In this document: positions 55,926 to 64,000 of the stretch, piece by piece | Layout of the letters: every line of letters starts with the position of its first letter | How positions within the stretch are numbered: position 1 is the stretch's first letter | From: Chloroflexota bacterium | GTDB taxonomy: Bacteria; Chloroflexota; Anaerolineae; Anaerolineales; Villigracilaceae | Assembly: GCA_016234485.1 (NCBI GenBank) | Contig: JACRBL010000044.1 | Span: forward strand, 1 to 64,000 | Direction: 5' to 3' | Length of the DNA stretch: 64,000 nt | Notes under the pieces: generated by a model | The model's database searches: none | The model's input: the letters and a program-made list of their open reading frames with translations, nothing else | Told to the model about the DNA's origin: nothing | Program-made: the position numbers and the translations under genes

Positions 55926-57605
55926 TCAAAACCGATTTCTTTTCCATCCCCGCCGCGCGACCCATAAGAGAAGCAAGCCAATCAACAGGGATGATACTCC
56001 AGCGCAAAATCGCCAGGAAAGCAACCCCTGCGTTTGTTTCTGTTCCTCTCGATCGGTGGCCGCAACCTTAGCGTCTGGCGTTGCTGAATCTGTTGATTGG
56101 CTCGAGGATGATAAAGATGTTGCAGTGATTGTCAACGACGCTGTCGGCGTATTTGTGACGGTTGCAGTATTGAAAAAACTGAACGGAGGAAAATTTGGAT
56201 TGCCGTTTCCGCCGGGGCGCGGCTTTGGCCTTCTGGTCTCGGTAGGCATGCGAGTAGAAGTGGCGGTTGACGTTGCTGTAAAGGTTGCGGTTTGAGTGGG
56301 CGTGATAGTGATGGTATTGGTTGGCGTGAAGGTCGCCGTAAAGGTGGCAGTCGGTGTGTGCGTAAAAGTCGCGGTGGGTGTCAGAGTTGGGGTAGGGATT
56401 GGTGGTGTGGCAAATTGGATGGCCGCATCCATTTGAATGAGTCCCGCACCGTAATATACGTCCCATCCCCCTGCTCCCAAGTCTAGCGCGGTGGATTCCA
56501 TTTGGTTTTCCACTAATCCCGCATCATAGTTGCCGGGCAGTCCGATCAAAATGGAGGCCAGTCCAGCAACAAATGGCGCGGCCATGGAAGTTCCACTGCG
56601 GTATCCATATCCGCCACCGGGATAGAGTGAATAAATCGAAGCGCCAGGCGCGGCCAGGTCCACTTCGGGGCCGTAGTTGGAAAAACCTGCATGGGAATTG
56701 AAGTTGTCTGTGGCCGCGACCGAGATCACAGGCCCATATCGCGCGGGGTATAGAACGGACGCGCTCCCTGAATTTCCCGCCGCCGCGACCTGAACCATGC
56801 CCCTTCCATAAGCATAATTCACTGCATCTTCCAATACTGAGGACGGGGATGACCCTCCCAGACTCAAGTTGATGACTTGCGCGCCATTGTCCGTTGCCCA
56901 AATGATTGCGGCGGCCACATTTGCATAGGTTCCGCTTCCCGCGTTGTTCAAAACCTTGAGCGGCATGATGTTTGCTCCCCACGAAACGCCGGCAATGCCT
57001 TCGCTATTATTGCTCATGGCCGCCGCGATTCCAGCCACGTGGGTTCCGTGGCCGTTGTCGTCTTGCGGAATGTCGTCATTGTTGACGAAATCGTATCCCG
57101 CAATTGTTTTATAGGCGAGATCGGGATGAGATAGGTCAACGCCCGTGTCAATTACTGCAATCGTAACCCAAGCCGCCCCGGTGGATAAATCCCAGCCCTG
57201 GGGAGCGCGAATGTTTGTCAGGCCATACTGACTCCCAAGGCCGGGATCATTTGGATACGTCTCGCCCGCATGAACAAAGTAATTTGGTTCTGCTAAAAGA
57301 ACTTCTTTACTACGCCTGAGAGAGAAAATTGATGATTCTACTTCTCCTTTGGGGACTGTCAAAACGTAGATACCGAGTTGATTGATTTCAGAGATGATTT
57401 TAGCGTTCACATCCCGCGTAACTTCATGGATTCGCATTGCGGAGGCGGTGGGCTTGAATCTTACGAGAACTTGATTATCAACAAAATCCCTCCCGCCTTG
57501 AACTGCTGTAAAAGCATTTGCGCTCCGCGCCGGAAAGAATGCCGATGCAAACAGGATGAAGATCAATTTCCCTATGACAAAACCAGATATGACCCTGCTG
57601 TTCAT
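55926..57605 (-). CDS. Subtilisin-like serine peptidase (S8), membrane-anchored
   Basis: A 559-residue exported subtilase. The signal peptide (about 1-31) is followed by a fervidolysin-like propeptide (about 42-112, [13 protein letters not shown]) and the peptidase domain (about 140-390). The triad is complete: Asp153 in [14 protein letters not shown], His186 in [10 protein letters not shown], Ser340 in [13 protein letters not shown], with Asn278 of AAAGNSG as oxyanion residue. A Thr/Pro-rich linker (about 400-520) and a C-terminal membrane helix with basic tail ([12 protein letters not shown]) anchor it. It is therefore a cell-surface protease. It sits between two other large exported proteins. 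Confidence 0.94.
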   Translation of the reverse strand: MNSRVISGFVIGKLIFILFASAFFPARSANAFTAVQGGRDFVDNQVLVRFKPTASAMRIHEVTRDVNAKIISEINQLGIYVLTVPKGEVESSIFSLRRSKEVLLAEPNYFVHAGETYPNDPGLGSQYGLTNIRAPQGWDLSTGAAWVTIAVIDTGVDLSHPDLAYKTIAGYDFVNNDDIPQDDNGHGTHVAGIAAAMSNNSEGIAGVSWGANIMPLKVLNNAGSGTYANVAAAIIWATDNGAQVINLSLGGSSPSSVLEDAVNYAYGRGMVQVAAAGNSGSASVLYPARYGPVISVAATDNFNSHAGFSNYGPEVDLAAPGASIYSLYPGGGYGYRSGTSMAAPFVAGLASILIGLPGNYDAGLVENQMESTALDLGAGGWDVYYGAGLIQMDAAIQFATPPIPTPTLTPTATFTHTPTATFTATFTPTNTITITPTQTATFTATSTATSTRMPTETRRPKPRPGGNGNPNFPPFSFFNTATVTNTPTASLTITATSLSSSSQSTDSATPDAKVAATDREEQKQTQGLLSWRFCAGVSSLLIGLLLLWVARRGWKRNRF

Positions 57606-57920
57606 GGTTCCATTTTACACGTGTTCTTCCCAACGTGCCCTTTTCGGCTTCTTGGCAGTGTCGGGATTATATCTTTTTGTACAGATTTTTTAATTCTCTA
57701 CCGTACATCTTCTCAACGCGCATGAACGAATGATGCGATTTTTCACATCCGAGTCCGCTAAAAAAGCAAGAGCAAACCACGGAGACACCGAGACACGGAG
57801 AAAACCACAAGGAAACCCCCGTGACTCCATGTCTCCGTGTAGCCTAACGCCAGCACACCGAATGCACGCACGGTAGAGAATCGTCAATCTCCAATTACCA
57901 TTTACCAATCTCCACCATTC
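57606..57920. repeat. Intergenic region with cacggagac repeats
   Basis: The 315-base gap contains an inverted repeat, ccacggagacaccgagacacggag (57778-57800) facing actccatgtctccgtg (57823-57838), and a short run of caatctccaattacc-type sequence near 57888. No gene or promoter could be supported. Confidence 0.5.
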
Positions 57921-59759
57921 CTATGGCATCACATAATCAATCAACAGTATCGGACGCGACGTCACCGCTCCGTTTCCACTAAAGAGACTGAGATAGTTTG
58001 CAATGCTGTCATCGTTATCGTCCAGATTAAATCGGATACGGATCTGCGTTAATCCCTGGTTGAGTTCGCGCTTGTTGACATAGCCCTTTAGCGATGTCAG
58101 GTCGAGGGAGTACCATCCGCCGCCGTAGGTGGGGGTGAGCGGGCCGATCGTTTTTTGTCCGAGCGCCTGCCAGTCGGTGATTTGCAGCGTGGACGAGTTG
58201 CCGAAGAAGCCTCGCTTCACGTCCACAAGGATGCCCTGGAAGAGAGCGATCGGGTCTCCTCCTCCCGTCACGCCCTGGCGCTTAAGTTTGAGCGTCACGC
58301 TGGTGAGGATGGCGTTGTCGGGCAGGTTGTCCGTCTGGAAGGAGAGCAGTGATCGGTATTGCTTGCGCGCCGCGTTGTCTCCGAGGCGAAGAACGCTAGT
58401 GACGTTTATCGTCTCGCCTTTGCCGCTGGTTTCGGCGCTTTCGAGAATCAAACCATCCTGCGTCGCATCGGAAAGGAAGGCGAGACCGCCCTCATCGTAG
58501 CGGGCCAGCGCGAAATTGGTTCCGCTCGATCCCGCTAGGACAATTTTCGCGTCGGCTTGCAGCGCCATGCTGAAAACCCAGTCCATGCCCTGAATGTCCG
58601 TCGTCAGTTTGCCGTCCCCGCTGAAACTGGTATCCAGCGACCCGTCGCGGTTGTAGCGAGCCAGCGCAAAGTTTTCCGTCCCGCCGTCGCCGATGATCCC
58701 CGCGACGACCGTTTTTCCATCCTGCTGAATTGCGACGGCATTCCCCACATCCCGATTGCCGAAATCGGTGATGACCTTCCCGTCGCCGTCGAAGGTGACG
58801 TCAAACGATCCGTCTTCGTTCAGGCGGGCCGCGGCGAAATTGTTGTTAGACGTCCCTGCCACCACGATCTTGCCATTCTTCGGAACCAGGGCAATCGCCT
58901 TGGCGCCGCTATAAGAAAAGTCGAGGATCAATTCGCCCGCGTCGCCAAAACCGGAATCGGGCGAGCCGTCTTCGTTCAAGCGAATCAATGAAATGCGGTT
59001 TTCTTGATACGCTTTGCTGAGTGTAGACGTTCCCGCGGCGATGATTTTTCCGTTCGCTTGAATCGCCACGTCGCTGGGATAGTCCAAATAACCCACCCTG
59101 ACCACAGCCTTGCCGTCCCCGTCGAAACTGGGATCCAGCGATCCGTCGCTGTTGTAGCGGACGACAATATATGATGTTTGAATGCCCAAACTTCCAGTGA
59201 TACCCAGGGCAACGATCTTGCCGTCCGTTTGGAGGGCAACTGCATGGCACGTATCGGATGATGAGGCGATGTATGTGACGACGATTCCGTCTCCATCGAA
59301 GGACGCGTCCAATGATCCATCGCTGTTGTAACGCGCCAGCGCGAAATCGCAGTTGTTGGAGCCGTAGCAAACGTTCCCTGCGACCACGATCTTTCCGTCC
59401 GTCTGGATGGCGACGGCGTATCCTGTGTTGTCCGTGGACAGCGCGTCTGTGATGACGACTCCATCGCTGTCGAAACTGGCGTCGAGCGAACCGTCCAGGT
59501 TGTAACGCGCCACCGCGAAATCATATCCGCTGGACGTGTTTTTGTATCCCGCCGCCACGATCTTCCCATCGGGCTGGATCGCGATATCAAAAATGGCTTC
59601 CGTCCCCCCCAGGTCGGTGATCACTTTCCCGTCTCCATCGAAGGTGGTATCCAGCTCTCCTGCATCGGCCAGCGCTCCCGTCGTCGTGAGCAGGATGACA
59701 ATGACCGCGAGAATGGTCGCGCGAAAACGCGTTTCATGGAGCAAAGTTTTTCTATTCAT
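57921..59759 (-). CDS. Secreted delta-60 repeat protein
   Basis: A 612-residue exported protein with a signal peptide (about 1-31). Seven or so delta-60 repeats (about 35-425) follow, each of roughly 52-58 residues with the pattern LDTTFDGDGKVITD...AIQPDGKIVAAG...FAVARYNLDGS; these form a beta-propeller-like array. The C-terminal domain (about 430-612) has ILESAETSGKGETINVTSVLRLGDNAARKQYRSLLSF (given in part) and ends RPILLIDYVMP. It closely resembles the end of the protein at 52189. Function unknown; adhesion or carbohydrate binding is plausible. Confidence 0.88.
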   Translation of the reverse strand: MNRKTLLHETRFRATILAVIVILLTTTGALADAGELDTTFDGDGKVITDLGGTEAIFDIAIQPDGKIVAAGYKNTSSGYDFAVARYNLDGSLDASFDSDGVVITDALSTDNTGYAVAIQTDGKIVVAGNVCYGSNNCDFALARYNSDGSLDASFDGDGIVVTYIASSSDTCHAVALQTDGKIVALGITGSLGIQTSYIVVRYNSDGSLDPSFDGDGKAVVRVGYLDYPSDVAIQANGKIIAAGTSTLSKAYQENRISLIRLNEDGSPDSGFGDAGELILDFSYSGAKAIALVPKNGKIVVAGTSNNNFAAARLNEDGSFDVTFDGDGKVITDFGNRDVGNAVAIQQDGKTVVAGIIGDGGTENFALARYNRDGSLDTSFSGDGKLTTDIQGMDWVFSMALQADAKIVLAGSSGTNFALARYDEGGLAFLSDATQDGLILESAETSGKGETINVTSVLRLGDNAARKQYRSLLSFQTDNLPDNAILTSVTLKLKRQGVTGGGDPIALFQGILVDVKRGFFGNSSTLQITDWQALGQKTIGPLTPTYGGGWYSLDLTSLKGYVNKRELNQGLTQIRIRFNLDDNDDSIANYLSLFSGNGAVTSRPILLIDYVMP

Positions 59760-60059
59760 CGAATTGTCCTTTTGATTGGGCTGAAAGAGCGTCAGATTCA
59801 GGGGTTGAAAAATTCGTAGCTACGGGGGTTTTTCAGCAGACTCATTATTGCACAATTTTTTCCCCAACCAAGTAATAAATGTCACCACTTTCCATTTCAG
59901 TTTTTTCATCCCGCCGCCCCGCCCCACGCAATACGCAATACGAAGTACGCAATACGCCCCTCGCCCAATCTCCAACCTCCAATCTCCAATTACCAATTAC
60001 CATTTACCCTTCATCCTTCATCCTTCATCCTTCATCATTCATCCTGTATAATCCCCCCC
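59760..60059. repeat. Low-complexity intergenic region
   Basis: The 300-base gap holds a small inverted repeat near 59806-59833, copies of the acgcaatacgaagt repeat (59931-59957), runs of ccaatctccaattacc, and four to five tandem copies of the 7-mer ccttcat (60008-60046) just before the serA start. No gene was seen. Confidence 0.6.
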
Positions 60060-60998
60060 ATGCCCCCATTTCACATCCTCATCACCGACGGCCTCGACGC
60101 ATCTGCCCAGGCCGTTTTGGATTCCTGCACCGTGGACGACCGCACTGGCATCGCCGCGGACGAATTGACCAGCATCATCGCCGACTACGACGCGCTGATC
60201 GTGCGCGGCCGCACCAAAGTGACCGCGTCGCTGCTCGAAGCCGCGCCCCGCTTGAAGGTAGTCGGACGCGCTGGCGTGGGCGTGGATAACATTGACCTCG
60301 ACGCGGCCAAAGCTCGCGGCGTCACCGTCGTCAACGCGCCGGTCTCGACCACGCTGGCGGTGGCCGAGCTGACCTTTGCCCTGCTCCTCGCTCTGGCGCG
60401 CGAGATCCCCCGCGCCGACGCTTCGATGAAAAAAGGGGAGTGGACGAAGAAGGAACTCGAAGGCGCTGAGTTGTATGGCAAGACGCTCGGCATTTTGGGC
60501 ATGGGACACATCGGCGCTGAAGTGGCGCGCCGCGCCCGCGCCTTTGGCATGGACGTGCTGGGCTACGACCCGTTCCTCTCGCCCGAAGTGATCCGCGGCC
60601 GCACAGCCGACCCCGTGGATCGTGACGAACTGCTGGCGCGCTCCGATTTCGTGTCGCTTCATCTGCCGCTGACAGCGGACACTCGCGGCCTGTTCGACGG
60701 CGACGTGTTCGCGAAAATGAAGGACGGCGCGCGCATCGTCTGCGCGGCGCGCGGCGGCATCATAGACGAGGCCGCCCTGCTCGCCGCCATCGAATCGGGT
60801 AAAATAGCGGGCGCGGCGCTGGACGTGTTCACCGTCGAACCCCCAGGCGCGACGGATTTAATCAAGCACCCGCGTGTCATTGCCACCCCCCACGTCGGCG
60901 CCCAAACCGCCGAAGCCCAATCTCGCGCGGCGGAAGATATCGCCCACGAAGTCCTGGCCGCCCTGCGCGGGAAGAAACTTCGCTGGAAAGTGGCGTAG
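60060..60998 (+). CDS. serA: D-3-phosphoglycerate dehydrogenase-type 2-hydroxyacid dehydrogenase
   Basis: A 312-residue NAD-dependent enzyme that oxidises 3-phosphoglycerate in the first step of serine synthesis, or a close relative. VGRAGVGVDNIDLDAAKARGV is the substrate-domain motif. LGILGMGHIGAEVARRA (about 142-158) is the nucleotide-binding loop; the active-site residues are Arg in AARGGIIDEAALL, Glu in VEPPG and His in TPHVGAQTAE. It lacks the ACT or ASB regulatory domains of longer SerA enzymes, so it is the short form. It may be followed by the M32 peptidase gene on the same transcript. Confidence 0.85.
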   Translation: MPPFHILITDGLDASAQAVLDSCTVDDRTGIAADELTSIIADYDALIVRGRTKVTASLLEAAPRLKVVGRAGVGVDNIDLDAAKARGVTVVNAPVSTTLAVAELTFALLLALAREIPRADASMKKGEWTKKELEGAELYGKTLGILGMGHIGAEVARRARAFGMDVLGYDPFLSPEVIRGRTADPVDRDELLARSDFVSLHLPLTADTRGLFDGDVFAKMKDGARIVCAARGGIIDEAALLAAIESGKIAGAALDVFTVEPPGATDLIKHPRVIATPHVGAQTAEAQSRAAEDIAHEVLAALRGKKLRWKVA

Positions 60999-61095
60999 CG
61001 CTTACTGCGTACTACGTATTTCGTACCAGTACAATACGCAGCACGTAGTACTCACCGCTCTCCGTTCTCTACTCTCTCTCCCCAAGGAGCCCCCC

Positions 61096-62589
61096 ATGCA
61101 AGATAAATTCAACGAACTCAAATCCATCCTCGCCGAAGTGCACGATCTCAATCGCGCCTCGTCCGTGCTCGGTTGGGACCAGAACACCTACATGCCTCGC
61201 GGCGGCGCGGAAGCGCGCGGCAATCAACTTGGCACGCTCGGTAAGATCTCTCATCAAATGTTCACCGCTGAAAAAGTGGGCAAACTGCTCGATGAACTCA
61301 AAGACGCCTTCCCGTCCGAATCGGACGAGGCCGCCATGATCCGCGTGACGCGCCGCGACTACGACAAAGCCACGCTCGTTCCGTCTGAGTTCGTGGTGGA
61401 GCAGGCCCAGGTCACGACCGCCGCGCACGAAGGTTGGATGGAAGCCCGCCAGAAATCCGATTTCTCCATCTTCGAGCCGCATCTCGCCAAAGTCCTCGAC
61501 CTGACGAAGCGCTACATCGAATTCTTCCCCAAGGCCGATCATCCCTACGACACCCTGTTCGACAATTTCGAGCCAGGCATGAAGACCGCCGAAGTGCAGG
61601 CCATCTTTGCCGAACTCCGCAAGAAGCAGGTACGCCTCCTGCAAGCCATCGCCGAAAAGAAGCAGGTGGATGATTCCTTCCTGCACAAGAAATATCCCGA
61701 AGCCAAGCAGAAAGTTTTCGGCGAAAAGGTCATCACCGCTTTCGGTTTCAACCCGAACGTGAACCGCCAGGACAAAGCCCCGCATCCGTTCTGCACCTCC
61801 TTCGGCATCAACGACGTTCGCATCACCACGCGTTACAACGAGAAATTCCTCAACACCGCCATCTTCGGCTCCATGCACGAAACGGGTCACGCCCTCTACG
61901 ACGGCGGCTTCCATCCCTCGATGGAGCGCACGCCCCTCGCCAACGGCGCGTCGCTGGGCGTGCACGAATCGCAGTCGCGCATGTGGGAAAACCTCGTCGG
62001 CCGTTCGTTCGCGTTTTGGGAGCATTTCTATCCCGAATTGCAAAAGACCTTCCCCACGCAACTCGGCAACGTGAAACTCGGCGCCTTCTACAAGGGCATC
62101 AACAAGGTCGAGCCCTCGCTCATCCGCGTCGAAGCGGACGAGGCCACCTACAACATGCACATCATGCTCCGTCTCGAAATCGAGATCGCCATGGTCGAAG
62201 GTTCCGTCGCGCTCAAAGACCTGCCCGCGCTCTGGAATTCCAAAATGAAAGAGTACCTCGGCGTCACGCCTCCCAACGACGCGCTGGGCGTGCTCCAGGA
62301 CATTCACTGGTCGTTCGGCGGCATCGGCTACTTCTCCACCTACTCGCTCGGCAACCTCATCTCCGCCCAACTCTGGGAGAAGATCAACAGCGAGATCACC
62401 GACCTCTCCGACCAGATACGCAACGGCAAGTTCGACGCCCTGCTCGGCTGGTTGCGCGCCAATGTCCATGTGCATGGTTGTAAGTACGAGCCACAGGAAC
62501 TCGTCCAAAAGGTGACGGGTTCCAAGATTGACCCCGCGCCCTATCTGCGCTACCTCGAAACCAAGTTCTCCGATATTTACGGACTGTAA
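61096..62589 (+). CDS. M32 carboxypeptidase (Taq type)
   Basis: The start at 61096 (MQDKFNELKSILAEVHDLN) follows aaggag; the longer frame from 60874 would overlap serA. The 497 residues match the family length. The zinc motif HETGHALYDGG (His261, Glu262, His265) and the later HESQSRMWENLVGRS with the third ligand Glu are present. Other family blocks are GWDQNTYMPRGGAEARG at the start and DDIRITTRY-like NDVRITTRYNE. It removes C-terminal amino acids from peptides in the cytoplasm. Confidence 0.95.
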   Translation: MQDKFNELKSILAEVHDLNRASSVLGWDQNTYMPRGGAEARGNQLGTLGKISHQMFTAEKVGKLLDELKDAFPSESDEAAMIRVTRRDYDKATLVPSEFVVEQAQVTTAAHEGWMEARQKSDFSIFEPHLAKVLDLTKRYIEFFPKADHPYDTLFDNFEPGMKTAEVQAIFAELRKKQVRLLQAIAEKKQVDDSFLHKKYPEAKQKVFGEKVITAFGFNPNVNRQDKAPHPFCTSFGINDVRITTRYNEKFLNTAIFGSMHETGHALYDGGFHPSMERTPLANGASLGVHESQSRMWENLVGRSFAFWEHFYPELQKTFPTQLGNVKLGAFYKGINKVEPSLIRVEADEATYNMHIMLRLEIEIAMVEGSVALKDLPALWNSKMKEYLGVTPPNDALGVLQDIHWSFGGIGYFSTYSLGNLISAQLWEKINSEITDLSDQIRNGKFDALLGWLRANVHVHGCKYEPQELVQKVTGSKIDPAPYLRYLETKFSDIYGL

Positions 62590-62597
62590 AAAATGAC

Positions 62598-62631
62598 AAG
62601 TGACAGTCACCCGCAAGGTGACTGTCACTTT
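62598..62631 (+). terminator. Terminator of the M32 gene
   Basis: AAGTGACAGTCACC pairs perfectly with GGTGACTGTCACTT around CGCAA, nine bases after the stop codon. Confidence 0.8.
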
Positions 62632-62643
62632 GTATGGCTGGAC

Positions 62644-63525
62644 ATGAAATCCCTTCGCCTCATCCTCCTGCTCGCCTCCCTCTGGACTTTGAGCGGGTGC
62701 GTCGCCTCTGGCCCCACCTTCCCGACGGCGATTCCCCCCGAAGCCCTGCCGACTGTCGTCGCGCAGACCGCCGACGCGCTCAACGCCACCGCCCGCGCCG
62801 CTTTTACGTCCACGCCGTTGCCGAGCGAGACGCCGATCCCCACCATCACGCTCACACCGACGGCGATGCCTCCCGCGCCGCGCGCTCTCCTGCAAATCGA
62901 ATCCCCTGGGCCGATGTCGCGGCTGGTCTCGCCGTTGCAACTGCAAATCTTCGTTATCCCCGGCGAGACGGGACTCGTGCAAGCCGCGCTCTACGGCGAG
63001 GACGGACGTCTGCTCGCCCGCGACCTCACCCGCATCGAAGACGTCCCTCCGCCGGGCGCGAACCTGTATATTGAAATTCCCTTCGAAGTGCGTGTGGCCG
63101 AATTGGCGCGTCTCGAACTCAGTACCTCCGACAAACTGGGGCGCATCGAAAAACTCGTCTCGCAACACATGATGCTTTTGCCAGATGGGTTGAACCAGAT
63201 CACCCCGGGCAATCCGCCCTTCGACCGCGCGGCCATCTACAGTCCCGCGAATGAAGCGAAAATTTTCGGCGGAATGTTGGAAGTGGACGGCGCGTTCTGG
63301 CCGTTGAACGATCAGCCCGTCATCCTCGAGTTGCAGGATGAGCGCGGCCGCATTTTGATGACGCGTCAGCTTTCGCTCACAGGCGATTCGCACATCCCGT
63401 TCCTCACCACCCTGCCGTACACTGTCTCCGAACCGACGCCCGCGCTCCTCACCATCCGCCAGATGGATCCGCGCTTCAGCGCCATCGCTTATTTGTTCAG
63501 CGTTAAAGTGATTTTGAATCCGTAA
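62644..63525 (+). CDS. Lipoprotein of unknown function
   Basis: The start at 62644 (MKSLRLILLLASLWTLSGC) is chosen because the earlier one at 62593 lies in the terminator hairpin. The 293-residue product has a lipobox LSGC with Cys19 and a Thr/Pro linker (about 55-75). Two beta-rich domains follow (about 80-185, and about 200-293). The first contains IESPGPMSRLVSPLQLQIFV, the second IYSPANEAKIFGGMLEVDGA; both resemble extracytoplasmic Ig-like modules with the SP(A/G) start. I do not recognise a named family. Confidence 0.75.
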   Translation: MKSLRLILLLASLWTLSGCVASGPTFPTAIPPEALPTVVAQTADALNATARAAFTSTPLPSETPIPTITLTPTAMPPAPRALLQIESPGPMSRLVSPLQLQIFVIPGETGLVQAALYGEDGRLLARDLTRIEDVPPPGANLYIEIPFEVRVAELARLELSTSDKLGRIEKLVSQHMMLLPDGLNQITPGNPPFDRAAIYSPANEAKIFGGMLEVDGAFWPLNDQPVILELQDERGRILMTRQLSLTGDSHIPFLTTLPYTVSEPTPALLTIRQMDPRFSAIAYLFSVKVILNP

Positions 63526-63539
63526 TCCGCTAAAAATCC

Positions 63540-63568
63540 TTGACGCTTCCCTTTAATGCTGATAAACT
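63540..63568 (+). promoter_or_regulatory. Candidate promoter upstream of the tRNA cluster
   Basis: TTGACG and TAAACT are 17 bases apart. A terminator-like hairpin (63578-63604) follows at once, so this promoter may be attenuated or make a short transcript. Confidence 0.45.
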
Positions 63569-63577
63569 GTCGCCCGT

Positions 63578-63604
63578 CTGCTCCAGACTTTCTGGAGCAG
63601 TTTT
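63578..63604 (+). terminator. Intrinsic terminator before the tRNA cluster
   Basis: CTGCTCCAG pairs perfectly with CTGGAGCAG over ACTTT, followed by TTTT. It ends the lipoprotein transcript or the short transcript from 63540. Confidence 0.85.
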
Positions 63605-63616
63605 AATGCCGAGGCC

Positions 63617-63645
63617 TTGCGACCCCAAAAAGGCTTTGGTATAAT
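63617..63645 (+). promoter_or_regulatory. Promoter of the tRNA cluster
   Basis: TTGCGA and a perfect TATAAT with a 17-base spacer; the -10 ends 18 bases before tRNA-Thr. Confidence 0.78.
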
Positions 63646-63663
63646 CTCCCTGCTTAAAGGTCG

Positions 63664-63739
63664 GCCGACGTAGCTCAATCGGCAGAGCACCCGCCTTGTA
63701 AGCGGGCGGTTACGAGTTCAATTCTCGTCGTCGGCTCCA
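63664..63739 (+). tRNA. trnT: tRNA-Thr (anticodon UGU)
   Basis: The acceptor stem GCCGACG/CGTCGGC, anticodon stem CCCGC/GCGGG with loop CTTGTAA (anticodon TGT at 63697-63699), a T loop TTCAATT, and an encoded CCA end are all present. Confidence 0.95.
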
Positions 63740-63829
63740 CAAGATTTGTCGGTTAGTCGCCTAGTCAGTTAGTCTTTTAGTCAAAGGACTAAGTGACTAG
63801 TAGACCAGCAGACTACTAGACTAAACCCC

Positions 63830-63912
63830 GGGCGGTTACCCAAGTGGCCAAAGGGGACTGACTGTAAATCAGTTGTCAGAAGACTTCGGAGGTTCGAATC
63901 CTTCACCGCCCA
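63830..63912 (+). tRNA. trnY: tRNA-Tyr (anticodon GUA)
   Basis: Acceptor stem GGGCGGT/ACCGCCC, anticodon stem ACTGA/TCAGT with loop CTGTAAA (anticodon GTA), and a long variable arm as expected for class II tRNA-Tyr. CCA is not encoded. Confidence 0.95.
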
Positions 63913-63969
63913 CTTGTACTGAACGGATTGTTTCAGTACTTCCGACACCAGTCGGAAACAGCACGACAA

Positions 63970-64000
63970 GCCCACGTAGCTCAGTTGGCAGAGCACGTTC
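63970..64000 (+). tRNA. 5' part of a third tRNA, cut by window end
   Basis: GCCCACGTAGCTCAGTTGGCAGAGCACGTTC is a tRNA 5' half (acceptor strand, D arm, start of anticodon stem; 31 bases, named here by its start). The anticodon lies outside the window. The order Thr-Tyr-X resembles clusters continuing with Gly or a second Thr tRNA before tuf, but the identity cannot be read. Confidence 0.85.

Noticed and set aside
60874..61095. Extended start of the M32 gene inside serA
   Set aside because: The overlap with serA is large, and 61096 has an aaggag site and begins at the family's N-terminus.
61069..63393. 774-residue minus-strand frame
   Set aside because: Shadow of the M32 peptidase and lipoprotein genes, crossing a terminator.

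Overview
The window looks like a chromosomal segment of a Chloroflexota bacterium, most likely class Anaerolineae. This is an inference from gene content and style: an rnc-smc pair, Pro/Thr-rich linkers in many exported proteins, lipoproteins and membrane-anchored proteins with no sign of an outer-membrane system, a YqhQ-like DUF1385 protein, and many short palindromic intergenic repeats. Housekeeping parts are G+C-rich; the accessory cassettes near the left end are visibly A+T-richer. No CRISPR array, prophage or transposase gene was seen.

Layout. (1) 1-7943: two tandem genes for very large secreted thermolysin-family (M4) metallopeptidases; the first is cut by the window edge, and the second carries about 1,400 residues of beta-helix and Ig-like modules between propeptide and catalytic domain. 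(2) About 8040-15225: an array of five headless RHS core fragments, all on the + strand. The first four are each fused to a different C-terminal tip and followed by a small membrane or lipoprotein gene; the fifth has lost its tip. The layout resembles orphan toxin-tip/immunity arrays. Three of the five cores are interrupted by short palindromic insertions and a fourth holds a 24-nt in-frame insertion. This is the most interesting region. (3) 15226-28441: two paralogous small membrane proteins, the SRP RNA, rnc, smc, a membrane protein, acs, a SurA/PpiC-type foldase, the rpsF-ssb-rpsR operon, and a PHP phosphoesterase. (4) 28600-43630: secG, a peptide-type solute-binding protein, an M20 dipeptidase, a receptor-like Ser/Thr kinase, DUF1385, a phosphodiester glycosidase, a DUF2723 membrane protein, a small XRE/membrane-protein operon with a striking palindromic promoter, a Fe-S PD-(D/E)XK nuclease, a DMT transporter, a DUF1761 protein, a PIG-L deacetylase, a Nudix hydrolase and a TrmI-type tRNA methyltransferase. 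(5) 43780-52110: a DsbA-like/cyclophilin fusion lipoprotein, an unfamiliar HExxH membrane protein, a glutamate-synthase-type small subunit, and a MacA-MacB-permease operon followed by a decayed copy of the permease 3' end. (6) 52189-59759: three large exported proteins on the minus strand (M23/PA14/FN3 protein, subtilase, delta-60-repeat protein), the first and third sharing a C-terminal domain. (7) 60060-64000: a SerA-type dehydrogenase, an M32 carboxypeptidase, a lipoprotein, and a tRNA cluster (Thr-UGU, Tyr-GUA, and a third tRNA cut by the window end).

How it fits together. Many genes concern the cell surface: secreted proteases, foldases, SecG, SRP RNA, an ABC export/efflux module and RHS tips. 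The RHS region is best read as a reservoir of alternative C-terminal tips that could be moved by homologous recombination through the nearly identical core onto an expressed full-length RHS gene outside the window. At least two of the small downstream genes have recognisable promoters of their own, as expected if they are immunity genes that must be expressed even while the tip is silent. Several start codons were moved inward because longer versions would begin inside dispersed repeats or RNA genes.
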